Positions 10,979 through 22,605 of a stretch of 64,000 bases of DNA are shown piece after piece. This DNA is from Eremomyces bilateralis CBS 781.70 (lineage: Eukaryota > Ascomycota > Dothideomycetes > Eremomycetales > Eremomycetaceae): positions 183,409-247,408 of the forward strand of contig NW_022985082.1 in NCBI RefSeq assembly GCF_010015585.1. The letters are read 5' to 3'. The notes under the pieces are model-generated. The model was not told where the DNA came from, did not search any database, and worked only from the letters and a program-made list of their open reading frames with translations. Position 1 is the first letter of the stretch; the number at the start of each line of letters is the position of its first letter. A program made the position numbers and the translations under genes.

Positions 10979-12199
10979 GACGCCAGGAGACGGGGACGGA
11001 GGAGGACCAGGGCCAAGTGCGCTGACATGGCAGGAGATCTCTAGGCACGAAAGTAGCCGACAAACCGGAGATACAGAGGATTGGAGGAGCGGTCAAAGGT
11101 AGTTAGGACAGTAGCAAATGGGCGGATTCGGAAAAGTTGACGGAGCGAGGTATGGGTGGTGAAAGGAAAGACATAAGCAGCCAACAAGGTGATGCCACAA
11201 GCCGAAGGTGATGCCAGCGAATAGGAACGGAACGCGGTATTGGTCTGTCTGGCGCGCCGGAGAACAAAGGTATATATCTGCGTCATGCCTCAGGCAACTA
11301 GGCATACATGCCCCTTCCTCCGGGGTGAAGAAATTGATGGCCCATACAGCGTTTTCTTCCCGCAAAATAATAACCATCAAAAAGGGTAATTTAATTCAGA
11401 CTCTTACGGTAGGTAGATCTAACTTTAAAAATATAATTTGACCTTTAAATCTGCCTTTTAATGTAAGGGTGCGTCGTTGCAGCTCGATTCAGAACTTAGA
11501 TTTTGTGTGGTATAGACCATCAATTTCTTCACCCCCGGAGGTTTCCTGTTTCTTTGTTTACTCAACTGGATAGGTAATCCATCCATCCATCCAGAGTTCC
11601 ACACCAGTACAGCTGTGCAGGCCGCAGGGACACCATCCACTACAGTCTGCACATCAACATCAAAACAAATTTCCCTGCATAAGACAACATAGCCGTTGTT
11701 CCTTGACTTCAGATTCATTCAATCCCATGCCATTTCTACCTAATCATCCGTCATCAAGTGTCATAACAATCCTCTTCCATCCATTCCGTCCATCCCATAA
11801 AGTAGTCCCGAAACCCATCCCACCCATCCATGATACAAAGTACTCCCCCCATTCCCAAACCCAGCCATCTTTGCCGTAAAAAACTCCTCGAGACGATCGA
11901 GTCCCGTCATTGCTTTTGTTGTGGGTGAACAAACGTCTGAATGCGTGATGTTTGTCAAAGCGCAACCCGCTCCAATGCCACCATGTCCACATCCCGTGCC
12001 ATCTCCGACGCCACCGATACGTCGCTTGCCGGACCAAATGATGCCGGCGCCACAATGCGGAGGATGACCTGACGTGACCTGTTCCTTCGAACAGCATCAC
12101 GCAACGACTCGGGTACGCCTTCCACGCAGGCCACGTCGCCTGCCATTGGAGAATCCAACCTCATGACCGATGATCCGGAACCACATCCCTTTCCCTCGT
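10979..12199. other. vac7 upstream / wee1 downstream intergenic region
   Basis: Holds the vac7 promoter side and the wee1 3' UTR. The centre (about 11340-11520) is AT-rich between GC-richer flanks and is bounded by a 24/25-bp inverted repeat annotated separately. No gene is supported. Confidence 0.55.
11317..11541. repeat. 24/25-bp inverted repeat bracketing an AT-rich segment
   Basis: The arm at 11317-11340 (begins CCTCCGGGG, ends GAAATTGATGG) is the reverse complement of 11517-11541 except for one extra G in the right arm. The arms enclose about 176 bp of AT-rich DNA. Similarity fades beyond the arms apart from a CATAC/TATAC stretch on the inner side. This could be a small MITE-like element or two inverted copies of a dispersed repeat. 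No convincing target-site duplication was seen. Confidence 0.75.
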
Positions 12200-15100
12200 C
12201 TAAACCAAATCCATCATATCCACATCCCCTCCACCCTTCCCCCCATCCCCATCCCCCGGCCCCCAATTCCCCTCATACACCGTCGCTCCCGCCCGCCTCC
12301 TTGCTCTCACCCACTGCACCCCTTCCCGACAATACAGCTCATCCACCGTCGGCCGCGTCTCCGGCTCCGGCGCGATCATCCACTGCACCAGCGCGTCCAG
12401 CGACTCCGCGTGCTGCGGGTCCGCCATGAACGGGGGTGGGTGGGGGAGATGCGAAGGGCGGAGTTGTGGTGCGGGGGGCGCCCGGGGCGATTCGCTGTGG
12501 GCGCGCGCGTGCGAGGATCGTGTGAGCCGCGTGCGTGGCGTCGCGTCGACGGGGGCATCGGCGTGGAAGCTCTGGGCGCGCGGACTGCTCGCCTCGATCG
12601 GGTCGCCGCTCGCGTCGCGCGGCAGCATGCTTTCCTCGCTCCAGGTGAGGCTCGGCAGGTCGCGGAGATCGCCGGCGCGCAGCCGCTGCCAGGACGCGCC
12701 GTTGTCCGGGAGGACGATGTTCCCGGCGATCTCGAGCATGATCATGCCGAGGGCGAAGAGGTCGGCAGGCTTGTCGAAGCGGCCGGCGAGAACCTCGGGG
12801 GCGATGTATTCGCGGTCGCCTTCGCCGTCAATGTTGCGGGGGGCGGGCCAGGAGGAGGCGAGTCCGAAGTCGCCGATTTTGAGGACGCCTTCCCAGTCGA
12901 TGAAGATGTTGGCGGGTTTGAGGTCGAGGTGGATGACGTTGCTGGTGTGGATGTAGCCGATGCCCTTGAAATCTGGTCAGCGAATGTCTTCGTAGAATAG
13001 ATCAAATAGAAAACCGAGAATGCACATACCTCCGACAACTCCAACAAAATCTTCCAGATCCGAAAATCGTCCAACCGCGCTTTATACCCGGCCTGTGTCA
13101 AGAAATCCTTCAAGTTCCCATTCTCGCAATACTCCGTCTGGATATACAAATAACCCTTCGACTCCCACGAGTCCGCAAACCGCACAATATGATCATGCCC
13201 GCGCAACGCCCGCAGAACCTCCACCTCCCGCAACTTGTTCTCCCGATCCTTCATCCCGGAGTACGGCCGCTTGCTTTTCTTCACCGCCCACACTGCATTC
13301 TGCACGGGGGACAGCGACGTCGAAGGGCTGGAGAATTGGAGGAGCATCCCCGGGCGGCGCTCGACGCGGTAGACGAGGGAGAATTCGCCGCTGCCTTGGA
13401 GGGTGACGATGTCGAAGCGGGAGGTCAGGGCGGTGTCGACGTCGTTTTGCGTGACAGACGCAGCAGCGTGGCCTGGGCCAAAACTGAAGTTAAAGCCGTT
13501 CTCGCGTGGAGCGGTGGGTGTGGCGGGTGGGGGTCCGCGGCGGGAAAAGCTACTCTCCGCGTCATTGGGGATGCCTATCGAGGTGGACGGGCGGTTGAAT
13601 TCGAAGCTGGAATCGGCCAGCGGGGTGTGCGGTGAACGTCTGCCGGACTCAGAGCCGTTGGGGGGAGTTGCTGAATCGCGCGTCATGTTAGAAGATTGTC
13701 GGAGTGGGTTGAGTGGAGTGTGCGGCTTACAGAATCGATCTTTCTCGGGTGACAGCTCGTCCGTCTGCGTGGGTGCGACAAACGTATCCGCTCCAAGTGA
13801 GGTGCGCCGTCCAAATAGGCTACTTCGCAAGCTGTTCTCCTTCGATCGGCGACTCCCTTCACCGCTGGGCTTGGTTGGGGTCGGAGGAAGTTCGTCGTTG
13901 CTGGACTGGCTATCCATATTCCCGGTTGGAGAATTGCCCATATCATCACCATCAATGCTCAAAAAGCTAGCACGTCTCTGTCCCGGTGCTTGCGATTCGC
14001 GACACCCGAAGATACTGACGCCCTTTCCAAACGAGACGGGGGAAGCGGCAGTCATATGAGGACTATACGGTGTACTCGGCGTCCCGAACTCATGTCGCTG
14101 TTTCGCACGGTTGATCGGGTGAGGAGAACTCCGCAGCGGCGGGAACGAGACTCGCTTGGACGGCGTGTCGGGCATCTGGTAGCCTCCTATACCCCCAGGA
14201 GGCGCCACATCCACGTTGCGATGTTTCTTTGAGATCAGCCCCGTCGACATGAACGCGCCTGGAAGGGGTTTGGCATTCTTGTAATCAGGAGTGGCCTGGC
14301 CCTGTGCCTCGAGATTCCTTCCGTTTCCTGCTAACAAACTCTGGACGCGGCCGGCGGCCGGACGGGATGCGCCAATGGGGAGAGATCGAGAGAAGCTCTC
14401 GGCTTGGCTTGCGTTGGAACCGGTGGTAGAAGCTGGAGGGGGCGGAGGGCGGAACATAGCCGGCTGGTGGGACATGTCTTCGCTGACCAGACTCGAATTG
14501 GATGAAGAAGCGGTGATGGCTTTTGATAAGGGATGCGGGAGGTGTGAAGCCAAAGACGTCGACTTTGTTTTTGGTTGGGACATCTCGAATGGATGAGAAC
14601 TGGTGAATGGCGAACCAGGCTTGGGAGGGGGAGAAGCACCACCAAGCGATGACCCATCCAGTGACATGCGCTGTTTTGCCTTCAAGGCAGCCGTCGCAGA
14701 AAGAAGCGGTTCTCCAGAACTGTGATCGAGCATCTTCACTCGGGAGGGACCGTGGGACTGGGACTGCCGTTGTTGCATGGTCGATCGACGAAGTGATAAA
14801 GATCGCCGAGGTGATGAAACCTTGATAGGAGTGGCGGGTTGCGCCCAATCGATTGTGTCGAAATCTTTGCCGTGGCTGTTTGGTGATCTTGAAGTGGAGG
14901 TAGAGCCGAAATCTTGATTGAAAACATCAAAGTCAGATGCCAACGACGCCCCGTGCAGACTCCTCCGCTTCGCCACCGGACTTCCCGTGCTAGCTTGATC
15001 GAAATTGACATGTCCATCCCCGCGCTTCAACGGGCTACTTCGATGACTATGGTTTAGATGCGAAAAGTCCGGTTTCGGTCTCGGCGTCTCACTTGACCTC

Positions 15101-15723
15101 AACCCCGGAATCTCGAACTTCATCGGCTGCGGCGGTCCACTCCCGTCCACCACCGTCTGCGTCCCCGTCATGTTATGATCGAGGTTCTCCTCCCCAAGTG
15201 TGGCGTGCTGCTGCGCGTGCGGCGCGACTTTCACATTCCCCAAGCTCGACGACTCGGTGAGCGCGGTGCGCAGCGGACTCTGCGGCGATGTACGCGTTCG
15301 CGGCGACCGCAGCGCGGCCGGGCGACGGAGGTTGAATTTCGGTTTGCGGGCGGTCGGCTGGGCGTGCGTGTCGGGGATCGGGGTGGCGGTGAATTCCAGA
15401 TGGCGGAACTTGGGGGAGGCCGGGGTGGTGGAGTGTTGCTGATTGTGGAGGAAGAAGGAGGTGGGAGTGTTGGGGGTGCGGCTTGGGGAGTGGGTGGAGA
15501 GGTGGAGGCGGGAGATTTTGGAGGGGGATTTCGAGAGGGAGCGGCGGAGTTTGTCGATGGAGGAAATGCGGGTGAGGTTGGGGTCGTGGGGATGGTGGGT
15601 TGGTGATGGGGCATGGAGAGTGGCTCCGTTTTCGCGGGAGGGGGAGAAGTTGAAGTCCATGGTGTTGATTAGATCCGGAGAGGAGGAGACGTCAGTGTCC
15701 ACCGAGGGAGTAGGAATGGCCAA
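12200..15723 (-). CDS. wee1: Wee1/Swe1-type mitotic inhibitor kinase
   Basis: Wee1 phosphorylates the inhibitory Tyr of Cdk1 in the nucleus and delays mitosis. Exon 1 is 13030-15723, exon 2 is 12200-12964, and the 65-nt intron in phase 0 gives 1152 residues. The first 750 residues are a Ser/Pro-rich regulatory region with many SP/TP sites. The kinase domain follows at about 767-1105: glycine loop LQGSGEFSLVY, lysine in VWAVKKSK, catalytic loop VIHLDLKPANIFI (Wee1-type, without the usual HRD), IGDFGLA, and the Wee1 hallmark GDREYIAPEVL. A Pro/Arg/His-rich insertion of about 70 residues splits the C-lobe after LPSLTWSEESML, as I recall in other fungal Wee1 proteins. An MCB box lies 190 bp upstream of the start. 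Another in-frame Met (MDFNFSPS) lies 21 residues downstream. Confidence 0.93.
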
Positions 15724-15912
15724 ATGGTTGGAAGGGTTGGAAGTGATAGAGTAGAAATGTCGATGTCAAAACAACAGGAACAGCGCGTCAAGTGACGGTC
15801 AAGTTGTGATGGCTGGAAACTTCCTCCATGTCATCTCCAAAGGGCTCGCGATTCCTTGTGACAGCGATGAAGCTGTTGGGAAGTCGGGTGAACGTGAGCG
15901 TGAAGTGATAGG

Positions 15913-15918
15913 ACGCGT
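15913..15918. promoter_or_regulatory. MCB box (ACGCGT) upstream of wee1
   Basis: Perfect palindromic ACGCGT in the context GGACGCGTCG, 190 bp before the wee1 ATG. ACGCGT is the core site for MBF (Mbp1/Swi6-type) G1/S control, and budding-yeast SWE1 is a G1/S gene. The function here is inferred. Confidence 0.45.
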
Positions 15919-16335
15919 CGTGAATGTAGGCAGGCGTCTTGGAGAGGTTATCGGCAGGATGACGGGCTGCTGATACAAATCGGGTGAATTGAGATGAACT
16001 TCCAAGCAACTGAATAAATAGGTGTGTGCGTGGATGTGTCAACGATGGAGGTGGACAGGTGATGATATAGTGGTGGTGGTAGTAGTAAAGTGAGATTCAG
16101 TTGGTGTAAATGGCGAGTGAAAGACGTTGATGTGCAGCCGTGGCGGCCAAAAGGGTCCAACGGTGAACGGTCAGCTCAAGTACACGCACACACCCACAGA
16201 CACGGATACAGCCGCCAAATCCAATTGTCGCTCGCTGGCCTTTGCTTCTGACGTGTCCGCGTGTTTACCAGACTCGATCTGTTTGAAGTTTGTGTGGGGA
16301 AATCAACATACAATTGAGTCTCCGGATCTTCCAGA

Positions 16336-16379
16336 GATATGGATTTCTGTTAATATGGATTTCTGATAATATTGATTTC
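16336..16379. repeat. Short imperfect AT-rich tandem repeat
   Basis: Two and a half imperfect copies of a unit containing ATATGGATTTCTG in non-coding DNA. Confidence 0.6.
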
Positions 16380-16941
16380 GTTGTTGTGCACATTATTGAA
16401 CGTGACCAGAATGGAAGGTGTGGTGTCTCATTCGGTCACTATTTAGCTCTGCTGCGGACATTGCGAATGGTTTCACAGGCTGATCAATCGACCTTCTGAT
16501 TTAATTTTTATTATTAGTTACTAGTCTCGGAGATTGGGATTTCATGCATTCGTAATACTCTCTCGCGTTTCCGCAAGGAGACGGACAAATTGTGGTGTTG
16601 GCGCATGGGTGGGTGTTGGGGCCAGGGAAGGCGCGACGGACGCGTTTGTTTACATTGGTGTCTGAGTCAGCGACCCCTCCGGTTCTGTGTCTGTGCTACA
16701 AATTATGATTCACTCATGTCTCACTGAACACCATGAGCCAACATGTCTAGGATATTACAATAGGTTATGCTACTATTGATTGGTATGATAATGGAATAAG
16801 TATACATGGTCTCAGATAAGGAGCCTATCATTCCGTTAGCTTCGATATTCGCCTTTCCAGCTCCTTCGCAAAGAATAGTTCTCAAAGGATTCCCAGATAC
16901 CACCCAATCCATCCAAGTACCAAGATCGATTCCAGCAACCC

Positions 16942-19900
16942 CTACTCCAACTTCAGCGACTCCTCCTGCAACACCCCATACAACTCCTCCAAATCCCTCG
17001 CCACCTGCTCAATCTCCTTACTCACCTGCCCCGTCACTAATGCATACGCATAAAACAACTCGAAATCCTCCTCCCGCAACACCCCCTCCCCCCGCCGCTC
17101 GTTCCACACCCGATACAGCCGCGCCAGGAACCGATCCCGCGGATGCCCCAGATTCGGCATCGTGTCGTTCAGCGGGTACTCCAGTTTCATCGACGACGCC
17201 AGCACGCTGAACAGGTGGCTGATGCGCTGCGAGAGGTGCGCGCGCTCCTCCGTCGTCGATTGGAGGACCGCCGCCTCGCCGCGCGACGCTTTGAGGTCTT
17301 TCGTGATCACCACTTTCATCGCGTAGAAGGCGTCGAGCATCCGCTCTGTGCTGTCGAGGAGGCGCGTGAAGGTTGCTTCGGGGAACGGACCGCGGAGCCC
17401 GAACTCGTGCGCCGCGGACGCCTTGAGCGCGTTGAGCCGGGCGAGATATCGTTTTAGATGTAGCACCTCGCGGATATCGAGATAGAACGACGCGGCTGCG
17501 GACGCGGCGGCAGAGGTAATAGTAATACCGTCCTCGCCCTCGACGAGCTGCAGGAGGGAGAGCGGGTCGCGTTTCCAGATGAGGCCCATGCGTAGCCAGA
17601 GGACGGCGACGCCGTCGACCATCTTGCGGCGGGCGGAGATGGCCCAGAAGAAGCGAGTGACGAGGATACCCCAGACGCAGCCGAGCATGACCGCCGTGGT
17701 ACGGTGGAGGACAATCTCCCAGATCTCCGGGTTGATGCCGCCTTCGTCGTCGTCGTCTTCGTCTTCGTCTTGGATCGCGAGGCTGTAGGCGTAGAGCGCA
17801 GAGAGGTTGTAGGTGAGGAGGATGAAGCGGCCCATCGGACCTTTGCCGCGGCCGATGATGAGGTAGAAGCAGCCGCAGGATACTAGCCAACCTAAAATGG
17901 CGAGAACGAAGGGGTTCTCGTCGGCCACGATCCATGCGAGGGTGGCGAGAACCGCTCCCACGCAGGTGCCGATGAATCGATGGAGTCCCGTCGTGTTCGA
18001 CGCTCCGATCGTCATCGAGCATACAAGCATGTATGACAGTAGCCCCCATTCTCCCCGGAAATGGGAGTAGAACGGCCGCGTGGTGGGGATGAATGACCAC
18101 ATCGCGAAGAGAATGGCGCCAATGCCGACTTTCACGGCGAACTTGACGTCTTCCCGGGCGAGGAACGACAGTGTCTTCCAAACCGCGCCCGCAAACGACG
18201 ATTTGATGTTATGCCACTCCAACCGACTTCGAAGCGTCCGCTTGGGTTTTCGTACTTGCTCGCTTGTCTGTGTAGGTCTCCGTTCCTGTTCGTTCCTCTC
18301 CTCCTCGGTAAGAAGCGGTTGCTGCTCCTCGTCCCCCAGCTCGTCTTTCGGACGGCGTCGGAACATCGACCAAAATCCCGGAATCAAAAGCCAGCTCCAC
18401 GACCTTTGCGGCCCACCAACCATTTCCAGATGTTCCTGCAGCTCCTCGATCGCGTTTAGATACAACATCAGATCTTCCGCAAAGTCCTGCAGCGACGAGC
18501 TGAAGTACCCACAGCTCGCCGCAATCTCTTCCAGGTCCGCAGCCATCTCGGTCGACGACGCGATCGAGAGTCCCTTATTATCATAGATCCGATCCAGCGC
18601 CTCCTTCCGCGCCTGCGCGAATAGGTCCATCGCATCCCGCAGACTGTCTTTGAAGTTATGGTCGATTTCGATCTCGTACGGCGGCGTGGTGCGGAAGGGA
18701 AGCTCGCGCAGGATCTCCTTCATGGTGAACGCGAGGGCCTTCATCGGCGGGCCGAGGTGGGCGATGAAGTAGGAGAAGATCTCAGGAGGGCCGGCGGGGA
18801 CGGACAGCTCGGGGACGCGGCCATTACTGCCTTCGTGTGGCTCTTCGTCGATGACGGAGAGATCTCCGATAGATGAGAGGAGGGATGATGTCTCATTTCG
18901 GAAAGGAGATAGGAGTGGGGAGCCTATATCGGGCGATTTGTAGCCGGAATTATTGGTGAACTGATTGAGGAGAGCGAATTGGGTAGTGGTTGCTCCACGA
19001 AGACCACCTAGATCTTGGGCAAGTTGCTCGACACAGTTCATGAGTGTTACCATCAATTGATGCTCGGCCGCAGTTCCAAGGAGGTAGTGTTCGTAGGCTG
19101 AATCCTGGATGGTCGTGGTCATCTTGCTGAATGTCTTCTTGAACTGCGATGATGCAGCACCAAACGATGATTGCATCGTCGCCTCGTCTTCTCCGGACAG
19201 GAATGCCCTCGTGATCGTTCTCAACATATCTTCCAGCGAGTCGGTGGCCAAGACCAGTTGCTTACGCAATTCCGTCCGCGCGGAGCTCGGAGTGACCAAC
19301 AAATTGATGGTGATTGACGCAGTGATGCCCATCAGCACCATTTTCAAAACCTGGAAAACCTTCTCGTAGGAGAACATCGCCGCTTGCACGGCGCCTTCTT
19401 TCGTCAGAACGGTGATAATCGCTAGCGACGTCAGCGAACAAGCGACGTTAACGAGCGGATTCCCCATCCTCTGTTTCAGCCAACCCACGAACCCCAATCC
19501 ACCACCGCAGAAGATGATAAGGACCAGGACATGTCCGAGGACCATCATATCCCTGTTCCCGAAGAACGCGGACACCGCCATGCTAGAGAACGAGATCATC
19601 GCCGCGTACAGGAACGCGATGAACGCCAGCATCGTGGCCTGGATCATGCTCCCCACCGATCGCGCCGGGTGGAAGTACACCGTGACCGTCGCCGCGATAT
19701 GCTTCCCGTCGTTCTTCCCCAGGATCGCCGCGATGGGCGGGACGAAAGTGGCCATGCTGCCGAGCAGATATGCTAGGGAGCATTTCAGGATCCCTTGGCC
19801 GAGGGGGGATACGCATATCGACCATGTGTTCAGCAGGATATCATTAATACGAGACCAGGTGGACGGTGAACCACCGGAACTGGTCGGTGTCGACCATGGA

Positions 19901-20140
19901 TAACCGTTTTGTAACCCGGGTCCATCGTCAGGAGTCGGTTGAGGTGAAGGTGATTGAAGAGTAAAGACCCTTCTAACTCTTTCCCCCGTTCGAGGAAGGA
20001 TCAAAGTAGCTTGACGGATCTGCAGGTCGTCAATAGGCTGTGGATGTAATTAAAGCAGTTCGCCGTCGGAATCCACGTACACTTGGTCGATGTATGCGTC
20101 GACGTTTGGGAGATCGACTCCCATTGGCAGAACGGTTCAT
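16942..20140 (-). CDS. ArAE-2/DUF2421 family membrane transporter (FUSC-like)
   Basis: A large fungal membrane protein with the layout of the putative ER/aromatic-acid exporter family (N-terminal six-helix domain, FUSC-like second half, DUF2421/Bre4-like tail). Exon 1 (20081-20140) encodes a basic 20-residue N-terminus starting MNRSANGSRSPKRRR; a 43-nt intron (20038-20080) leads to exon 2 (16942-20037), about 1051 residues in total. The first helix block includes CSLAYLLGSMATFVPPI and VLVLIIFCGGGLGFVGWL. The second block includes VKVGIGAILFAMWSF, FIGTCVGAVLATLAWIV and AVMLGCVWGILVTRFFWAI. An acidic run (DEDEDDDDEGG) lies on a loop near 780. Long soluble helical regions follow each block. The substrate is unknown. 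Without the small first exon the frame has no ATG near its start, which supports the splice. Confidence 0.82.
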
Positions 20141-20774
20141 GACTCTTCGGCGCAGGACGGAGCGAAGTTTATGCCTTGCCGGGCAGCTGGCAGATTTAAT
20201 ACCACATATCACCTCGATCAAGTGCTTGAAAGACGGGTTTGGCAGATGTGATTCAACGCAGCGATGTAGGCAACCTGCTAGGCCCCTTCAATCGCCAGCA
20301 GGAATCCGGGAATATCGGAAAAAAACAATTGGTACAGAATGATGAAGGAGTGGAAAGAAAACGTAAAATAGACAAATCAAATCTTCAAATCATATGTAGG
20401 AGATTCATATTCAAACTCTGGAATCAAGTTCAATCCCGCAACCTCCGCATGCAGATGCTGGAATGCATTGCAAGTCCATGCATGGTGGTCAGCCTGGGCA
20501 TGGGTGATGTGTGATGTCGTTGTTGACTGCGATTCAATTGCGTGTTGCATTGCAGTTGGATAGGCCAGGCACCAAGGCCGCAACGTCTAACATCAAGGCG
20601 TCAAGGCGTCAAGGCGTCAAGGTATCAAGGCGTCAAGGCGTCAAGCCAAACGGCTTATTCGGCTAGCGCGCACCAGTCCACTCCGCCCACGATGAAATCT
20701 ACCTCAACATCTCGAAGACTTCATCCATCACTCAGCACCCTGCAAACCGTCACCGCGTCCGAAATACAGGCAAG
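20141..20774. other. Shared head-to-head promoter region (transporter / rpl19)
   Basis: About 630 bp between the divergent transporter and rpl19 starts. It contains the 8-bp tandem array at 20592-20645 and an upstream ATG (20692) that precedes the spliced rpl19 start. Confidence 0.7.
20592..20645. repeat. Tandem array of 8-bp TCAAGGCG units in rpl19 promoter
   Basis: About six to seven direct copies of TCAAGGCG, with one diverged unit (TCAAGGTA) in the middle, about 130 bp upstream of the rpl19 start. This may be a polymorphic minisatellite or a clustered factor site. Confidence 0.85.
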
Positions 20775-21649
20775 ATGTAAGTTCCCCAACCAATTCCATC
20801 AACTATGGCCTCTCCAGCGAGATACCCAAGTCTCCGATGCCCCAAAAACCGAAGCCCACTCCCCTCTCGAAACGCGAACACCCGAAAATCGACTCTCCCC
20901 TCGCTTCAATGACCACACCGCTAACCCATCCTCCCCCACAGGACGAACCTTCGGACGCAGAAGCGCCTCGCCGCCACCGTCGTCGGCTGCGGCCAGCGCA
21001 AGATCTGGCTCGACCCCAACGAAGTCAGCGAGATCAGCAATGCCAACTCCCGCCAGACGATCCGCAAGCTGGTCGCCGACGGCCTCATCATCGAGAAGCC
21101 CGTCACCATGCACTCGCGGTCGCGCGCGAGGGCCCTGTCTGAGGCGAGGAGGATCGGTCGTCATCGAGGTTACGGAAAGAGGAAGGGTACTGCGGACGCG
21201 AGGATGCCCAGGTATGTCTTTCCCGATGAATATTGGGTTGTTGGAGGGGATGAAGTGGAGAAAGGATGGATGGCTAATGGTTGATCACAGTGCCGTTCTC
21301 TGGATGAGACGTCTCCGTGTCCTTCGTCGATTGCTCGTCAAGTACCGTGCCAGCGGGAAGATCGACAAGCACCTCTACCACGAGCTCTACCACCTGAGCA
21401 AGGGTAACACCTTCAAGCACAAGCGTGCCCTCGTGGAGCACGTAAGTCATCATCGTATCAATACTTTTATTCAACTTGCTCACCCACGATTAGATCCACA
21501 AGGCCAAGGCCGAGGCCCACCGTGAGCGACTCCTCAAGGAGGAGATGGACGCCAAGAGGGCGAAGACCAAGGCGGCCCGGGAGCGAAGACAGGAGAGGAT
21601 CGTGGAGAAGAGGAATGCGCTGATGGCTGATGAACCGGAGGAGAAGTAA
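20775..21649 (+). CDS. rpl19: 60S ribosomal protein eL19
   Basis: Structural protein of the large cytosolic ribosomal subunit. Coding exons are 20775-20776, 20942-21211, 21291-21441 and 21494-21649, giving 192 residues, the usual length. The start codon is split: AT ends exon 1 (donor GTAAGT at 20777) and G begins exon 2 after a 165-nt intron, producing [18 protein letters not shown], the conserved eL19 N-terminus. Other diagnostic segments are [54 protein letters not shown] and a long basic C-terminal helix ending PEEK. All four exons join with conserved phases. A 28-codon upstream frame ends exactly over this start (see findings). The promoter side carries a tandem 8-bp array. Confidence 0.96.
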
Positions 21650-22605
21650 GGAGAGCAAAATTCGTCACGGTACTTCTTACGTAGATGCGGTCATTGAGCA
21701 TAAGGCATGAGGCTTGCGTCTGGGACTCATAAATGGGTACATTCAATGGTGTTCACGTTGTCATTCTATCTGGAAAATTAAGGATTGCTCTTATCAATTT
21801 CGAATGATCATCAAGTGAATCTGACGCCATCTACTCCGTACATTGCAACATCTTGCCATGTCTGACATCTGCTAACCTTGCCTTGATGTGCCTTCCGCCC
21901 GCAGCAGGATAAGACATAATGAAAGAACTGCTGTTGGATGAATTGGATACCGGAATAGGCTCACTTACCATCGTTGATAACCATAGAACGATCTAACGAA
22001 AGTCGTCCGAAACCCGTCTTAGATACAGCAATGAAGCTCGAAATGGGCGTGGGTGAAAGGCGAGGCGAGGTCGCAGTTCGAGTCGTGGCAAGTATATATG
22101 TAGCAGGGCACCGGGCAGGGACGGATGTGAGCGAGGTGGGCGGCGCAGCGTGGGCGACGAATCGATGTTAACGTACGAAGTCACGAGGGAGGTCGATAGG
22201 GCGATAGGGCGAAGGGCGTGGAAAGAAGAAACTGAAAGCTTCACGATCGAATTCGGGCGAGGTAAGAATATCGGGGAACGGTGGATTGAAGTACGTAGGG
22301 AGGATATTCGATACCGCGAACATGTAGTAACCGAAAGAGCTCGAGCCGACTCGTTCGCCGTCGAACTGTGGATTAATCAATTTGTTAAAACCCGAAGTTG
22401 CAACCTGACTTGAATCAGGGTCTGCTCAAATTAAGGAAATGAAAACCCGTCCCATCGATCCCGAACTTTTGATCCCGTGGAGTTCCTGTGAACCCGTCCT
22501 TGAGCCATCGCTCCATCCATAAATAGGACTACGACAAGGCTAAAGGTGAGCAAGTCGGATTGGCAGAAACATTCCTGACTGAGACCACGCTGCGTCAACA
22601 CACAT
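21650..22605. other. Tail-to-tail intergenic region (rpl19 / SR protein gene)
   Basis: Almost 1 kb with both 3' UTRs. No reading frame or repeat of note was seen. Confidence 0.6.

Larger units (their letters stand above)
15724..16941. other. wee1 promoter region and 3' region of the ArAE-type gene
   Basis: 1.2 kb without a supported gene. It includes an ACGCGT box at 15913-15918 (separate entry), another at about 16639, and an imperfect tandem repeat of about 17 bp (ATATGGATTTCTG units) at 16336-16379. Confidence 0.6.
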
